Below, piece after piece: positions 35,242 through 44,263 of a DNA stretch of 64,000 bases. The number at the start of each line of letters is the position of its first letter. Position 1 is the first letter of the stretch. The stretch spans positions 6,076,001 to 6,140,000 of the forward strand of contig NZ_CP064703.1 of assembly GCF_023101085.1 (NCBI RefSeq), given 5' to 3'. Source of the stretch: Bradyrhizobium sp. 170. Its GTDB lineage: Bacteria; Pseudomonadota; Alphaproteobacteria; Rhizobiales; Xanthobacteraceae. The notes beneath the pieces are model-generated. The model did no database searches. It saw nothing but the letters and a program-made list of their open reading frames with translations, and was not told where the DNA came from. A program made the translations under genes and the position numbers.

Positions 35242-35291
35242 GACAATGCCCTGCTGGGCCCGTTAGTAGCGGCAAATGCCGCTTCGACTTG

Positions 35292-35684
35292 TCAGGCAGC
35301 GACATCCTTGGACGCCGGCGCGGTCTCCGGTTGTTCAACAACGGTCTTTGCGGACTCTGGTCGTTCGGCCACCTCGCTTGAAATACCCCCGGTATCCGCC
35401 GGGGTGTTCATGGCGGTGACCATCTCATCGAGAACCATCTTGTACTCACCGGCGACCTCCTCCAAACGCGCCTTTCGTCTTCTTGAAGAGGTCTTCTGCA
35501 ACCGTGCAGGTTCGATGGCATCCTGTCCGAACCGCACGCGCTGAAGCTTCTCGCCGACAAACCAGACGCAGACGATACCCGTGACTTTGTTGTCATCAAA
35601 AATGTCGGTGTTCACCGCATCCACGGTCATGACCGGACCGCCGGATTTCAGCACCACGAGATTTCCCGGTTTGAAAACGGTCAT
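35292..35684 (-). CDS. YodC-like DUF2158 protein
   Basis: 130 residues starting MTVFKPGNLVVLKSGGPVMT, the DUF2158 (YodC) signature; the next strand (VTGIVCVWFVGEKLQRVRFG) completes a small SH3-like barrel. An Arg/Lys patch (QKTSSRRRKARLEEV) and an acidic-proline tail follow. Its role is unknown. It lies 105 bases upstream of fliK on the same strand and may be co-transcribed. Confidence 0.8.
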   Translation of the reverse strand: MTVFKPGNLVVLKSGGPVMTVDAVNTDIFDDNKVTGIVCVWFVGEKLQRVRFGQDAIEPARLQKTSSRRRKARLEEVAGEYKMVLDEMVTAMNTPADTGGISSEVAERPESAKTVVEQPETAPASKDVAA

Positions 35685-35886
35685 TCGTAGATCCGCGGTC
35701 AACAATTTTGATCAGCGCAGCTCACGGCAGATAATCGTTTCACCTTACAGATGCGCACCCGCGCCAAGGCAAAGCGCAAAACCACTGCGCGATTGTCCGG
35801 ACAATGCGCCGTCACCATGTCGAAAACTGCAACTTATACTAGCACATCGCGCCGATTCGCGGCAGGCGACCGCCTTGGCGCCAGCC

Positions 35887-36678
35887 TCAGCCCGCGGAAG
35901 GCCCGCCCGGGTTCAGCTCCCTGAGAATGCGCACCGCAGCCCGGAAATCGACCAGCCGGGCGGCCCGGCGGGCCGCCACCTCCTCGTCCACGCCCCATTT
36001 TTCGGCGTTCCAGTCCTCATCGACATGGGCAGCCGCCCAGACCTGATCGGGATCGCGGACGCCGTGCAGCAGCGCCAGCGCCAGCAGCGCCGAGCCCGTG
36101 AGCGTCGTCACCACATGCAGGGCAGCCACGGACCAGGGGTCGGACGGGAACACGCCGCGAGCCGCGCTGATCGCCTGCGCCGGCTGGGTGGCATGCACGA
36201 TGCCCTCGGACAGGATGAAATGGGCCCCAAGTTCGTTCGCGGCCCACGACAGTACCGGGTCCCAATGCGCGGCTTCGCGCGCGACCAGCGCCTCGGGATG
36301 GCCGGCGCGATAGAACAGCAAATCCGTGCCGAGGTATTTTGCGACATCGTCGGCCACGGCATCGACGCGTTCGCTGACCTCGGCGACGCTGTTGGCAAAG
36401 CGCGTCAGCGGCATGGTCAGGGGATCTATGGTCTCACCCTGCGCACTCCATTCGGCGGCGATCGCTTCCGCGATGGCGCTGGTCGGCGCCACCACTTGGC
36501 GGCCGGAAGGCGTGCGGATCGGCTTGCCGTCGAGCGTGACGGCAAACCCGCCATCCGCCGCGGCAGTGCCGGCCTCCTTGTAGAAGCGCTTGCGCCTGGG
36601 CGTGCGCGTGGCGCGTCGCACCGCCTCCTCCGGATCGAATGGAGAATGTCCGGCGACTTCATCGAAGAGTTCACGCAT
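35887..36678 (-). CDS. ATP12-family F1-ATPase assembly chaperone
   Basis: 263 residues. Family signs are KRFYKEAGTAAADGGFAVTL, DGKPIRTPSGRQVVAPTSAI, EWSAQGETIDPLTMPLTRFA and WDPVLSWAANELGAHF. ATP12 (AtpAF2) binds the F1 alpha subunit during ATP synthase assembly; the protein is typical of Alphaproteobacteria and mitochondria. Start MRELFDEVAGHSPFDPEEAV is standard. It is separated by 138 bases from the amidohydrolase upstream. Confidence 0.92.
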   Translation of the reverse strand: MRELFDEVAGHSPFDPEEAVRRATRTPRRKRFYKEAGTAAADGGFAVTLDGKPIRTPSGRQVVAPTSAIAEAIAAEWSAQGETIDPLTMPLTRFANSVAEVSERVDAVADDVAKYLGTDLLFYRAGHPEALVAREAAHWDPVLSWAANELGAHFILSEGIVHATQPAQAISAARGVFPSDPWSVAALHVVTTLTGSALLALALLHGVRDPDQVWAAAHVDEDWNAEKWGVDEEVAARRAARLVDFRAAVRILRELNPGGPSAG

Positions 36679-36816
36679 GCGGCGTCCAGAGGTCGGTGAT
36701 AATCCAGCCCTGACAATACGATATCGGGGGATGCAAATAAAGCCGATGAGGAGGTTGCGGCGACATCCTGCGATGCTGGTTCTGGCCGCAACCGCGGATA
36801 CCGGGTTCCACCGACG

Positions 36817-38043
36817 TCAGGGTTTTTGATAGATCACCTTGCCGGCGCGGATGGTGTAGGCGACCTTGGCGAGGTTGGTGACATCGGCTGTGGGATCGCC
36901 GTCGAGCACCACGACGTCGGCGTCAAACCCCTTCTCGACCCGCCCCTTCTTTGCAGCCTTGAAATATTGCGCGGGATTGGTCGTCAGCGACGCCAGGATC
37001 TGGCGTGCGGATAGCGCGCGATGCATCAGCTCGTATTCGAGCGTGGTGTCGTAATAGGTGGTGAAGCCGACATCGGTGCCGAACAGGACCGGACCGCCAT
37101 TGTCGGAGAACGCCTTGACCTGATTGACGGTCGTAGCAACGAGACGCCTAGCGATATCAGGCCCGACCGGCAGTTTTGCAAACAGCGACAGCGTCGGAAC
37201 CAGGGCAATGCCCTGCTGCTTGAATCGCACGAGCTGTTCGGGCGAATAGACCGGTTCGCCGGCGACCGTGTGAGCCATGATGTCGACGCCGGCCGCAATC
37301 ACGGCCTCCACGCCCGCCATGTTTTGCGGATGGGCGAACACCGGCTTGCCCGCGGCATGCGCCACGTCGACCGCCGCCTTGGCGATGGCCGGATCCATGT
37401 TCACGACCGGCTTGCCGGAGCCCTTGAACGAGCCAGTGAACAGTTTCATGCCGTCCAGGCCGGCCCGCAGATAGCCGCGCGTCATTTGCGCGGCTTCGTC
37501 GGACGTGGCGGCCTCGAGGAGTTGCATCTCCGGCGGCAGATAGGCGGGATGGCCGCCCCGCGGAAAGATACTGCCCGCCGCATGGATGTCCGGGCCCGGC
37601 ACCTCGCCCGAGTTGATCCGCCGTCGCAGCGGCAAGGTATCGCTGCGATCGGAGCCGAGGTCCCAAACGGTGGTGAAGCCCCACCGTGTCAGCATCTCTC
37701 GCATATGCTCTTGCAGCGGCGCGGCGGGAGCGGACCCGGCGTTTTTCCATACCTCTTGCGTGAAGTGGACGTGGCTGTTCCAGAAACCGGCAACGACGGT
37801 CTTTCCGGTGCAGTCAATAACCCGAGCATCGCTGGGGATTTTCACCTCGCTGCGGCTACCGATCTCGGCAACGACGCCGTTGGCCGTGACGACGATGGCA
37901 TCGTCGAGCGGCGCGGCATCAGGCGATACGTAGACCTTGCCGCCGACGAGGGCGAGGGTCTGCGCGCTGGCCGTAGCGCCGATGCCGGCGACCGCCGCGA
38001 GAAGGCAATGGAAAAGCGCGGTACGGAACAGATTTCCAATCAT
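36817..38043 (-). CDS. Exported amidohydrolase-family protein
   Basis: 408 residues with a signal peptide (RTALFHCLLAAVAGIGATAS). Metal ligands: HVHF (first His pair) after TVVAGFWNS, His in GKPVFAHPQN, then AHTVAGEPV and the Asp in GTDVGFTTYY. The composite domain ends with DADVVVLDGDPTADVTN, as in imidazolonepropionase-like amidohydrolases. It hydrolyses an amide or related bond in the periplasm; substrate unknown. It lies within the rluA-ATP12 block rather than with related catabolic genes. Confidence 0.88.
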   Translation of the reverse strand: MIGNLFRTALFHCLLAAVAGIGATASAQTLALVGGKVYVSPDAAPLDDAIVVTANGVVAEIGSRSEVKIPSDARVIDCTGKTVVAGFWNSHVHFTQEVWKNAGSAPAAPLQEHMREMLTRWGFTTVWDLGSDRSDTLPLRRRINSGEVPGPDIHAAGSIFPRGGHPAYLPPEMQLLEAATSDEAAQMTRGYLRAGLDGMKLFTGSFKGSGKPVVNMDPAIAKAAVDVAHAAGKPVFAHPQNMAGVEAVIAAGVDIMAHTVAGEPVYSPEQLVRFKQQGIALVPTLSLFAKLPVGPDIARRLVATTVNQVKAFSDNGGPVLFGTDVGFTTYYDTTLEYELMHRALSARQILASLTTNPAQYFKAAKKGRVEKGFDADVVVLDGDPTADVTNLAKVAYTIRAGKVIYQKP

Positions 38044-38140
38044 GCGGAGCCCTCAACTGGATAACACGGCCGAACAATACGCGATGCGTACGCTTCCGGT
38101 TTGACAGTTGTTGCGCAGCCGGCGGCACTGGATGGCCGCG

Positions 38141-39337
38141 TCATTCCTCCGGCGCGTTCTCGATTGGATCGAACCGGTCATGCTCAAGCCCCAGCAGATT
38201 CCAGGACTGCAGCATGTGCGGCGGCAGCGGCGCGGTGGCATCGATGACGCCGCCGCGCGGATGCGGGATCACGATCCGCCGGGCCAACAGATGCAGCCGG
38301 TTCTGCAGGCCGCCCGGCAGCGCCCAGTTCTCCTTGTTGAAATATTTGGGATCGCCGACGATGGCATGGTCGATATGGGCCATATGGGCGCGCAATTGAT
38401 GGGTTCGCCCGGTGACCGGCTTCAGCGATACCCAGGCGAGTTTTTGGGCGGAGGTCTCGACCACGGCATAGTAAGTCACCGCGTGGCTCGCGCCCTCGTC
38501 GCCGTGTTTTGCAACCCGCATGATGCTGTCGTCCTCGCTCTCTTCCTTGGCGAGGTAGGTCGAGATGCGGCCCTGCTTCGGCTTTGGCACGCCGGCCACC
38601 AGCGCCCAGTAAATCTTGCGCGCCGAGCGGTGGCGGAACGAGCCGGTCAAGGCGGTGGCGGCAAAGCGCGTCTTGGCGATCAGCAGACAGCCCGACGTTT
38701 CCCGATCCAGCCGATGCACCAGCCGCGGCTTCTGCCCCTTGGCGTCGCGCATCACCTCCAGCATGTCGTCGACATTTCGCGTGATGCCGGAGCCGCCCTG
38801 CACGGCAAGCCCCGCGGGCTTGTTCAGCACCATGACGTCGGCGTCCTCGAAGATGATCATGTCCTTGATGGCTTGCAGCGTCTTGGTTGCAGCGTCCGAG
38901 AGCTGACCCGCGCCTTTCGGCGTGTCGAGCTTCAGCGGCGGGATGCGGACGCTCTGCCCCTCCTCCAGCCGGTCCTTGCTGTCAGCGCGCTTGCCGTTGA
39001 CGCGCAGCTCGCCCTTCCGGACGATGCGCTGGATATGGGAGAACGACAGACCAGGAAAGCGCGCCTCGAGGAAGCGGTCGACGCGCATGTTATTCTCGTC
39101 CGCGGTGACGACGACGGTCTGGACCTTCGTCGGCAGCGGCGGCGGCTCGGCGGCAACCTTCGCGGGCTCGGTCACGAACGGCGCCGGCTTCGCTGCGCGG
39201 GGTGCAGCAGAACGTACCGGAGGCTTGCCGCCCGAACGATACGGCGGCGGGCGCTCGGCCTGCGAACCCCGATACGGACGCGCGCCCTTGGGGCGATCGC
39301 CCGCTGGGCGGAGAGGTCTCTTGACGCGACGGCTCAT
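38141..39337 (-). CDS. RluA-family pseudouridine synthase
   Basis: 398 residues starting MSRRVKRPLRPAGDRPKGAR. A basic, Pro/Arg-rich N-terminal extension precedes an S4 RNA-binding domain (DRFLEARFPGLSFSHIQRIV, 88-107). The catalytic domain carries HRLDRETSGCLL (catalytic Asp211) and GRTHQLRAHMAHIDHAIVGD. It makes pseudouridine in rRNA or tRNA; RluC-like 23S targets are the usual assignment for this length. A start at 39394 is rejected for lack of a ribosome binding site. Confidence 0.9.
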   Translation of the reverse strand: MSRRVKRPLRPAGDRPKGARPYRGSQAERPPPYRSGGKPPVRSAAPRAAKPAPFVTEPAKVAAEPPPLPTKVQTVVVTADENNMRVDRFLEARFPGLSFSHIQRIVRKGELRVNGKRADSKDRLEEGQSVRIPPLKLDTPKGAGQLSDAATKTLQAIKDMIIFEDADVMVLNKPAGLAVQGGSGITRNVDDMLEVMRDAKGQKPRLVHRLDRETSGCLLIAKTRFAATALTGSFRHRSARKIYWALVAGVPKPKQGRISTYLAKEESEDDSIMRVAKHGDEGASHAVTYYAVVETSAQKLAWVSLKPVTGRTHQLRAHMAHIDHAIVGDPKYFNKENWALPGGLQNRLHLLARRIVIPHPRGGVIDATAPLPPHMLQSWNLLGLEHDRFDPIENAPEE

Positions 39338-39488
39338 GGTTTCTGCGGCTCCGGAGTTAAACGGTTGCGTAGCGCAAAAGCAGTGGGTCGTCACGGCAAA
39401 AGCAGTACAAATTCGCTATTACTTCAGCCATGTTAGCCACAAGCTATTGAATTTGCCGGCCGGTTAGTCGGGCGCATGGAGGTGAGTC

Positions 39489-40130
39489 GTGGGATTCAAT
39501 ATGTCGTGGATTTTTGTCGAGGGGATCAACGAAGATGCGCTGTACGAGGCTCTCGATCTGGTAGCCACCGGCGAAACACCCGACCCGCATGATTTGGGTA
39601 CCAGCTATGTGCCTCTGGCGGGCGCTGCTCTCAAATCCGGAGGATGCGCGGTATTCGCAAGATACGCGTTGGTCATGGACGCAACCGTGGGTACGAACCC
39701 GGCGCGGCTTACGCGGCTGCCGGCAAGATCCCGATGTGTCACGTGTGTGGTCCTGGAGCATGCGATGGTCTCATATGCAAGCCTTTGGCAAGATGGCCAC
39801 TTCGTTTGGCAAATTCGACATGAGGGACGCGGACATTTCGAGGTTCGCGGGAATTTGCCTTCTGCATTCGCAGACCTTCGCGACATCGCAATGGAAAAGC
39901 AGCGAGCCCAGGAAGCACGCAGCAAATCTGGCGAATGGGGCGTGGACTATTTCTTCGATGTACCGCTTGATACGGCAGCCACGATAACTGGCTATCGCCA
40001 CGACCACATGGTTGAGAGCGACTTCTTCAGAAACCTGCGAGCCCTTGTACCAACTAATGGGAATGTCCTGACAAAACTGAGCCAACCGCCCGGGTGGTGG
40101 CAGACTGTAGGCTCCATGGAGTACGAATGA
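39489..40130 (+). CDS. Hypothetical protein (213 aa), GTG start
   Basis: The GTG at 39489 is selected by a strong GGAGGTGA six bases upstream; the next ATG is 12 bases later. No signal peptide. A compact beta-rich pattern (MSWIFVEGINEDALYEALDL, KSGGCAVFARYALVMDATVG, VVLEHAMVSYASLWQDGHF) leads to a C-terminal YRHDHMVESDFFRNLRALV. No family recognised; the DNA looks lower in GC than the neighbours and it is plus-stranded inside a minus-strand block, consistent with gain by transfer. Confidence 0.65.
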   Translation: MGFNMSWIFVEGINEDALYEALDLVATGETPDPHDLGTSYVPLAGAALKSGGCAVFARYALVMDATVGTNPARLTRLPARSRCVTCVVLEHAMVSYASLWQDGHFVWQIRHEGRGHFEVRGNLPSAFADLRDIAMEKQRAQEARSKSGEWGVDYFFDVPLDTAATITGYRHDHMVESDFFRNLRALVPTNGNVLTKLSQPPGWWQTVGSMEYE

Positions 40131-40200
40131 GAGGCGTGAATTACCCGGTGGTATCAGCCATTTTGACTGGAAGCGCACAAGAAACGGAGAGGATGCCGGG

Positions 40201-41145
40201 ATGGTACGGATGACGTCGCTGCTGGCCGTTATTGCAAACCTTGTGGTCAGCACAGCTTCCGCGCAGCAAGCCCCGATGTCGGAAGACCTCGTCTGGAAAC
40301 TCCTGGAGATGGGCCGCGTCGTCGACCCGCCCAAGACCGCCGCGCTGTTCGCGCCGATGCAGCAGAAGGAACCGTACCAGGGCGTCAAGATCGAGCGCGA
40401 CGTCAAATACGGACCGGCGGACCGGCATCTGCTCGATGTCTTCACGCCGGAGACGGCGACATCAACCCGGCCGGTGCTGATCTTTGTTCACGGCGGCGCC
40501 TTCATCAGCGGCAACAAGCGGACAACTCCGACCAGCCCGTTCTACGACAATGTGATGCTGTGGGCGGTCAATAACGGCTTTGTCGGCGTCAACACCACCT
40601 ATCGGCTCGCGCCGCAGTCGCCCTACCCGGCGGGCGCCGAAGACCTCGCCGCCGTCGTGGCCTGGGTCACAGCCAGGATCGGCGAGCGCGGCGGCGATCC
40701 CGCGCGCGTCTATCTGATGGGACATTCCGCCGGCGCGATCCATGTTGCGAACTATGTGTCGCATCCCGAATTCCACAAGGTGAAGGGCGGCGGCCTCGCC
40801 GGTGCCGTGATGGTATCAGGCTTTTACGAAATGGGGGCGACGCCACTCGGCGACGGCGAGATCGCCTATTTCGGCTCCGACCCATCGCGCTATGACGAGC
40901 GCTCCTCGCTCCAGGGCTTGCTCGCGACGAAGATCCCGCTGATGATCGCCGCCGCCGAACTCGACCCGCCGCGTTTCGTCGAACAGTTCAACTTGTTGAA
41001 GCAGGCGACCTGCAAGGGGCCGAACGGCTGCGCGCGGGCGACGATGGTGCCGCAGCACAGTCATATGTCGGAGATGTATTCGATCAACGCAGTGGGTACG
41101 CACCTTACCGACGAGATTTTGGATTTCGTGAAGGCGGGGAAATAG
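40201..41145 (+). CDS. Exported hormone-sensitive-lipase-type esterase
   Basis: 314 residues with a signal peptide (TSLLAVIANLVVSTASAQQA). HSL/carboxylesterase motifs: FVHGGAFISGN (HGGG-like oxyanion hole), LMGHSAGA nucleophile elbow, Asp in AAAELDPPRF and His in PQHSHMSEM. It hydrolyses short-chain esters. The start could be 40201 or 40210; GAGAGG lies upstream of both. Same strand as the two flanking unknown genes. Confidence 0.85.
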   Translation: MVRMTSLLAVIANLVVSTASAQQAPMSEDLVWKLLEMGRVVDPPKTAALFAPMQQKEPYQGVKIERDVKYGPADRHLLDVFTPETATSTRPVLIFVHGGAFISGNKRTTPTSPFYDNVMLWAVNNGFVGVNTTYRLAPQSPYPAGAEDLAAVVAWVTARIGERGGDPARVYLMGHSAGAIHVANYVSHPEFHKVKGGGLAGAVMVSGFYEMGATPLGDGEIAYFGSDPSRYDERSSLQGLLATKIPLMIAAAELDPPRFVEQFNLLKQATCKGPNGCARATMVPQHSHMSEMYSINAVGTHLTDEILDFVKAGK

Positions 41146-41242
41146 ATTCCGAATACGGGGCGCAATGCGCCTCCTTGCCGGGACGTGGTCCGTCCCGGGA
41201 GCTTCGACCATTGTCAAGATATCGATGATTTTGCTTCGCGGC

Positions 41243-41272
41243 GTCAACCCTCCACCGTTGACATTCCGTCAA
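41243..41272. promoter_or_regulatory. Nested GTCAA inverted repeats, candidate operator
   Basis: GTCAAC (41243-41248) pairs with GTTGAC (41257-41262), and TTGAC (41258-41262) pairs with GTCAA (41268-41272) around a five-base spacer. They sit 63-92 bases upstream of the six-helix membrane protein's ATG. They may be regulator sites; no regulator is adjacent. Confidence 0.35.
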
Positions 41273-41334
41273 ATAACAACCGATGATGTACCCTATAATT
41301 TAGTCATAGATAAATCGATTACCGGACTGACACC

Positions 41335-42171
41335 ATGCATGGCAGACCGCGATTCCTCTGGCGATGGTTTCTGGGCTGGACGCTCGTTTCCTCCGTCCTG
41401 ATATTTACCGCGCTGAAAATCTTGACGGGAATGTCTCCCCCTGAGCCATTCCTTCTGCAGCCTTTCATCGACGTGAATATGGGACGCCTCGTCCTTGTGG
41501 TTCTGATCGCTGTTACCGTTGTCTTCTCCGTATATTTCCTGGCAGTTGCCACGTTGCCGGGTATCGGACCGCATACGAGTCCCGCGGGGCGATGGCTTGT
41601 TGTGACCCTCGTGCTTGTTATTTGCATGACCGCTCTGCTGGTTGCGGGAGCAATCAGCTACCAGTCGGCCGACCCGTCGGCCTTCACGTGGGATAGATTT
41701 TTGGCTTTCGTCAGCGACCCGAAAATCAGGAATCCCAGTCACGAAACGTTGGCGATAGTGCTGCTGCTGACTTTAACGCTCGCCTTGTCGACGGCCGCGG
41801 TCGTGTCCAACCTTGCCACGTCACTGCGCGACTGCACCGATGAACAGAATGAAACGATCCGATGGTTTCTGCTCTGGATGCATGCGGGGCTGACGCTCAT
41901 CATGCTGGCCTACTCGGCACTGCTATTTAAAACCACTATTCGTCTTCCGCAATTCGCGGATGGACTTTTCATTTTGTATTTCGGCCTGTTCTACCTGATG
42001 ATATCGGTTCTGATATTCCTCATTCCTGCCGTGCAGTACAAACTGCTCACAACGAAAACAGTTCTAGTTGCATTTGCTGGCATCAACCTGCCGCCTTGGA
42101 TTTCAAGCTTTCTTTCGACAGCCAAACTTGAAAAGTTTTCCATGTTCATGAAGTTCTGGGAAAGGGTCTAA
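41335..42171 (+). CDS. Multi-helix membrane protein (278 aa)
   Basis: About six to seven hydrophobic segments, e.g. WFLGWTLVSSVLIFTALKIL, LVLVVLIAVTVVFSVYFLAV, WLVVTLVLVICMTALLVAGA, LLLTLTLALSTAAVVSNLA, LMHAGLTLIMLAYSALLF-like and LFYLMISVLIFLIPAVQYKL. A short cytoplasmic C-terminus ends in FMKFWERV. No transporter motif or conserved acidic pair is evident. GC and codon use look lower than the neighbours, suggesting acquisition. Confidence 0.7.
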   Translation: MHGRPRFLWRWFLGWTLVSSVLIFTALKILTGMSPPEPFLLQPFIDVNMGRLVLVVLIAVTVVFSVYFLAVATLPGIGPHTSPAGRWLVVTLVLVICMTALLVAGAISYQSADPSAFTWDRFLAFVSDPKIRNPSHETLAIVLLLTLTLALSTAAVVSNLATSLRDCTDEQNETIRWFLLWMHAGLTLIMLAYSALLFKTTIRLPQFADGLFILYFGLFYLMISVLIFLIPAVQYKLLTTKTVLVAFAGINLPPWISSFLSTAKLEKFSMFMKFWERV

Positions 42172-42215
42172 ATATAAGGTCCGCCCCCGGCTGTTCGTCG
42201 GGAAATAGCTCGAGC

Positions 42216-42932
42216 CTATTTGCACTGCGCGACGTTTCTGACCGCGGTCAGATCGCCCATGGAGTTGTTGGACGGACGGCGCTTGGCAGCCTCCTCCGCC
42301 GCCGCGCAGGCCGCCGCCGCGTCGCCGTTCTGGAAGCGCGCCCAGGCGAGATTGGTCCAGGCGTCGCCGAAATCCGGCGCGTCCTTGACCGCCTGTTCCA
42401 GCACCGACTGCGCATCGCGCGGCCGCTTGGCGACCAGCAGGAAGCGACCATAATCGGCCTTGAGGGCCTTTACCGGGTTGGGCCGCTCCAGCGCGATCCT
42501 GAAGAATTCGTCCGCGGCATCCAGGTCATTGAATCGCGCCTGGGCAACCACCGCGAAGCCATGATAGACGCGGCTCTGTTCAGGCAAAATGAGAAATGCC
42601 TGATTAAAGCGCACCGCGGCTTCCTTCATCTTGCCGGTATTTATCGCTCTCCAGCCGCGCATGGTTGTTTCATCGAAGGCCTTTTCACGCGAGCCGGTAG
42701 CCTCAACGATTGCGCTTACGAATTTATCGTCAGCGGCCTTCTCCTCCGGACTCTTGGCCGCAAATCCGAAAAATGGCTGCTCGTTGATCGGCGCGGAATA
42801 TGTCCGCTTCGTCACTTGTATGCCCGGCACCACCTCAACGGTCTCGGCAGCAACCGCAAGCGTGGACGCCAGCGTCGCCACAAAGGCTGCGGCGCGAATG
42901 GTCTGTACAAGATAGTTCCCGAAACTGTTCAT
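42216..42932 (-). CDS. Exported TPR-repeat protein
   Basis: 238 residues with a signal peptide (RAAAFVATLASTLAVAAETV). Residues 95-225 form three to four tetratricopeptide-like repeats (AINTGKMKEAAVRFNQAFLI, ARFNDLDAADEFFRIALERP, AKRPRDAQSVLEQAVKDAPD, ARFQNGDAAAACAAAEEAAK). It binds a protein partner in the periplasm, identity unknown. Its ATG overlaps the rarA stop as ATGA, so it is the last gene of the protease-rarA operon. Confidence 0.85.
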   Translation of the reverse strand: MNSFGNYLVQTIRAAAFVATLASTLAVAAETVEVVPGIQVTKRTYSAPINEQPFFGFAAKSPEEKAADDKFVSAIVEATGSREKAFDETTMRGWRAINTGKMKEAAVRFNQAFLILPEQSRVYHGFAVVAQARFNDLDAADEFFRIALERPNPVKALKADYGRFLLVAKRPRDAQSVLEQAVKDAPDFGDAWTNLAWARFQNGDAAAACAAAEEAAKRRPSNNSMGDLTAVRNVAQCK

Positions 42933-44263
42933 TCGCGCTCACGTTCCCTTCGCAACTTTGCCCAGTAATCCAGCCGCTTGCGGATCTCGCGCTCAAAACC
43001 GCGGTCCGGCGGATCGTAGAAGGTTTTCCGCCCCAACGCTTCCGGAAAGTAGTCCTGCCCGGAGAAGGCGTCCGGCGCGTCATGGTCGTATTCGTAACCC
43101 GAACCATAGCCTTCCGACTTCATCAGCTTGGTCGGCGAATTGAGAATATGTTTTGGCGGCAGCAGCGATCCGCCCTCCTTCGCCGTGCGCATCGCCGCGC
43201 CAAACGCCTTGTAGGCGGCGTTCGATTTCGGCGCGGTGGCGAGATAGATCACGGCCTGCGCGATCGCGAGTTCGCCCTCGGGAGACCCAAGAAAATCAAA
43301 GGCATCCTTGGCGGCGTTGCAGATCACCAGCGCCTGCGGGTCGGCCAAGCCGATGTCTTCCACCGCCATCCGCACCACGCGCCGCGCCAAAAACAGCGGA
43401 TCTTCGCCGGCGTCCAGCATGCGCGCCAGATAATATAGCGCCGCATCCGGATCGGAGCCGCGCACCGATTTGTGCAGCGCGGAGATCAGATTGTAATGGC
43501 CGTCGGCGGATTTGTCGTAGATCGGCGCGCGGCGCTGCAAAATTTCCTGCAACTGCGCGGCGTTGAAGATTTCATCCTTGCGCGCGGCGCGCCAGACCTC
43601 TTCGGCCAGGGTCAGCGCGGCGCGGCCGTCGCCATCGGCCATCCGCACCAGCACGGCGCGCGCCTCCGGATCGAGCGGCAGTTTTCGGCCCTCGACCTTT
43701 TCGGCATGCACAAACAGTTTTTCGATCGCGGCCGGATCGAGCGAGTGAAACACCAGCACCCTCGCCCGCGACAAAAGCGCGGCGTTGAGTTCGAACGACG
43801 GGTTTTCGGTGGTGGCACCGACCAGCACCACGGTGCCGTCTTCCATCACGGGCAGAAATGAATCCTGCTGGGCGCGGTTGAAACGATGCACCTCGTCGAC
43901 GAACAGCAGTGTGCCCTTGCCCATCTCGCGCCGGGCGCGCGCCGCATCGAACACCTTCTTCAGGTCGGCGACACCGGAAAACACCGCCGAAATCTGCTCG
44001 AAATGCAGTTCGGTGGCATCAGCCAGCAGCCGCGCCACGGTGGTCTTGCCGGTGCCGGGCGGTCCCCAGAACACCAGCGAGCCCAGCGTGCGCGTCGCCA
44101 GCATGCGCGTCAGCGCGCCGTCGGGACCGAGGATGTGATCCTGGCCGACGACGTCGGCAAGCGTGCGCGGGCGCAGCCGGTCGGGCAGCGGATGCGGCGC
44201 ATCCTGTTCCATCCCCGCCGCGGCGAAGAGGTTGGTTGCCTCGCGGGGTTGCTTCGGGCTCAT
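42929..44263 (-). CDS. rarA: Replication-associated recombination protein RarA
   Basis: 444-residue AAA+ ATPase of the RarA/MgsA/WRNIP1 family, acting at stalled replication forks. Walker A is GPPGTGKT (67-74), Walker B FVDEVHRF (121-128), sensor VGATTENPSFELN, and the C-terminal tetramerisation region includes DPDAALYYLARMLDAGEDP. The ATG overlaps the stop of the upstream Do-type protease gene (ATGA at 44260-44263). Confidence 0.94.
   Translation of the reverse strand: MSPKQPREATNLFAAAGMEQDAPHPLPDRLRPRTLADVVGQDHILGPDGALTRMLATRTLGSLVFWGPPGTGKTTVARLLADATELHFEQISAVFSGVADLKKVFDAARARREMGKGTLLFVDEVHRFNRAQQDSFLPVMEDGTVVLVGATTENPSFELNAALLSRARVLVFHSLDPAAIEKLFVHAEKVEGRKLPLDPEARAVLVRMADGDGRAALTLAEEVWRAARKDEIFNAAQLQEILQRRAPIYDKSADGHYNLISALHKSVRGSDPDAALYYLARMLDAGEDPLFLARRVVRMAVEDIGLADPQALVICNAAKDAFDFLGSPEGELAIAQAVIYLATAPKSNAAYKAFGAAMRTAKEGGSLLPPKHILNSPTKLMKSEGYGSGYEYDHDAPDAFSGQDYFPEALGRKTFYDPPDRGFEREIRKRLDYWAKLRRERERE

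Noticed and set aside
41258..41299. TTGACA and TATAAT as a promoter pair
   Set aside because: Both hexamers are perfect but 30 bases apart, too far for a sigma-70 promoter; the TATAAT may still act with another -35.
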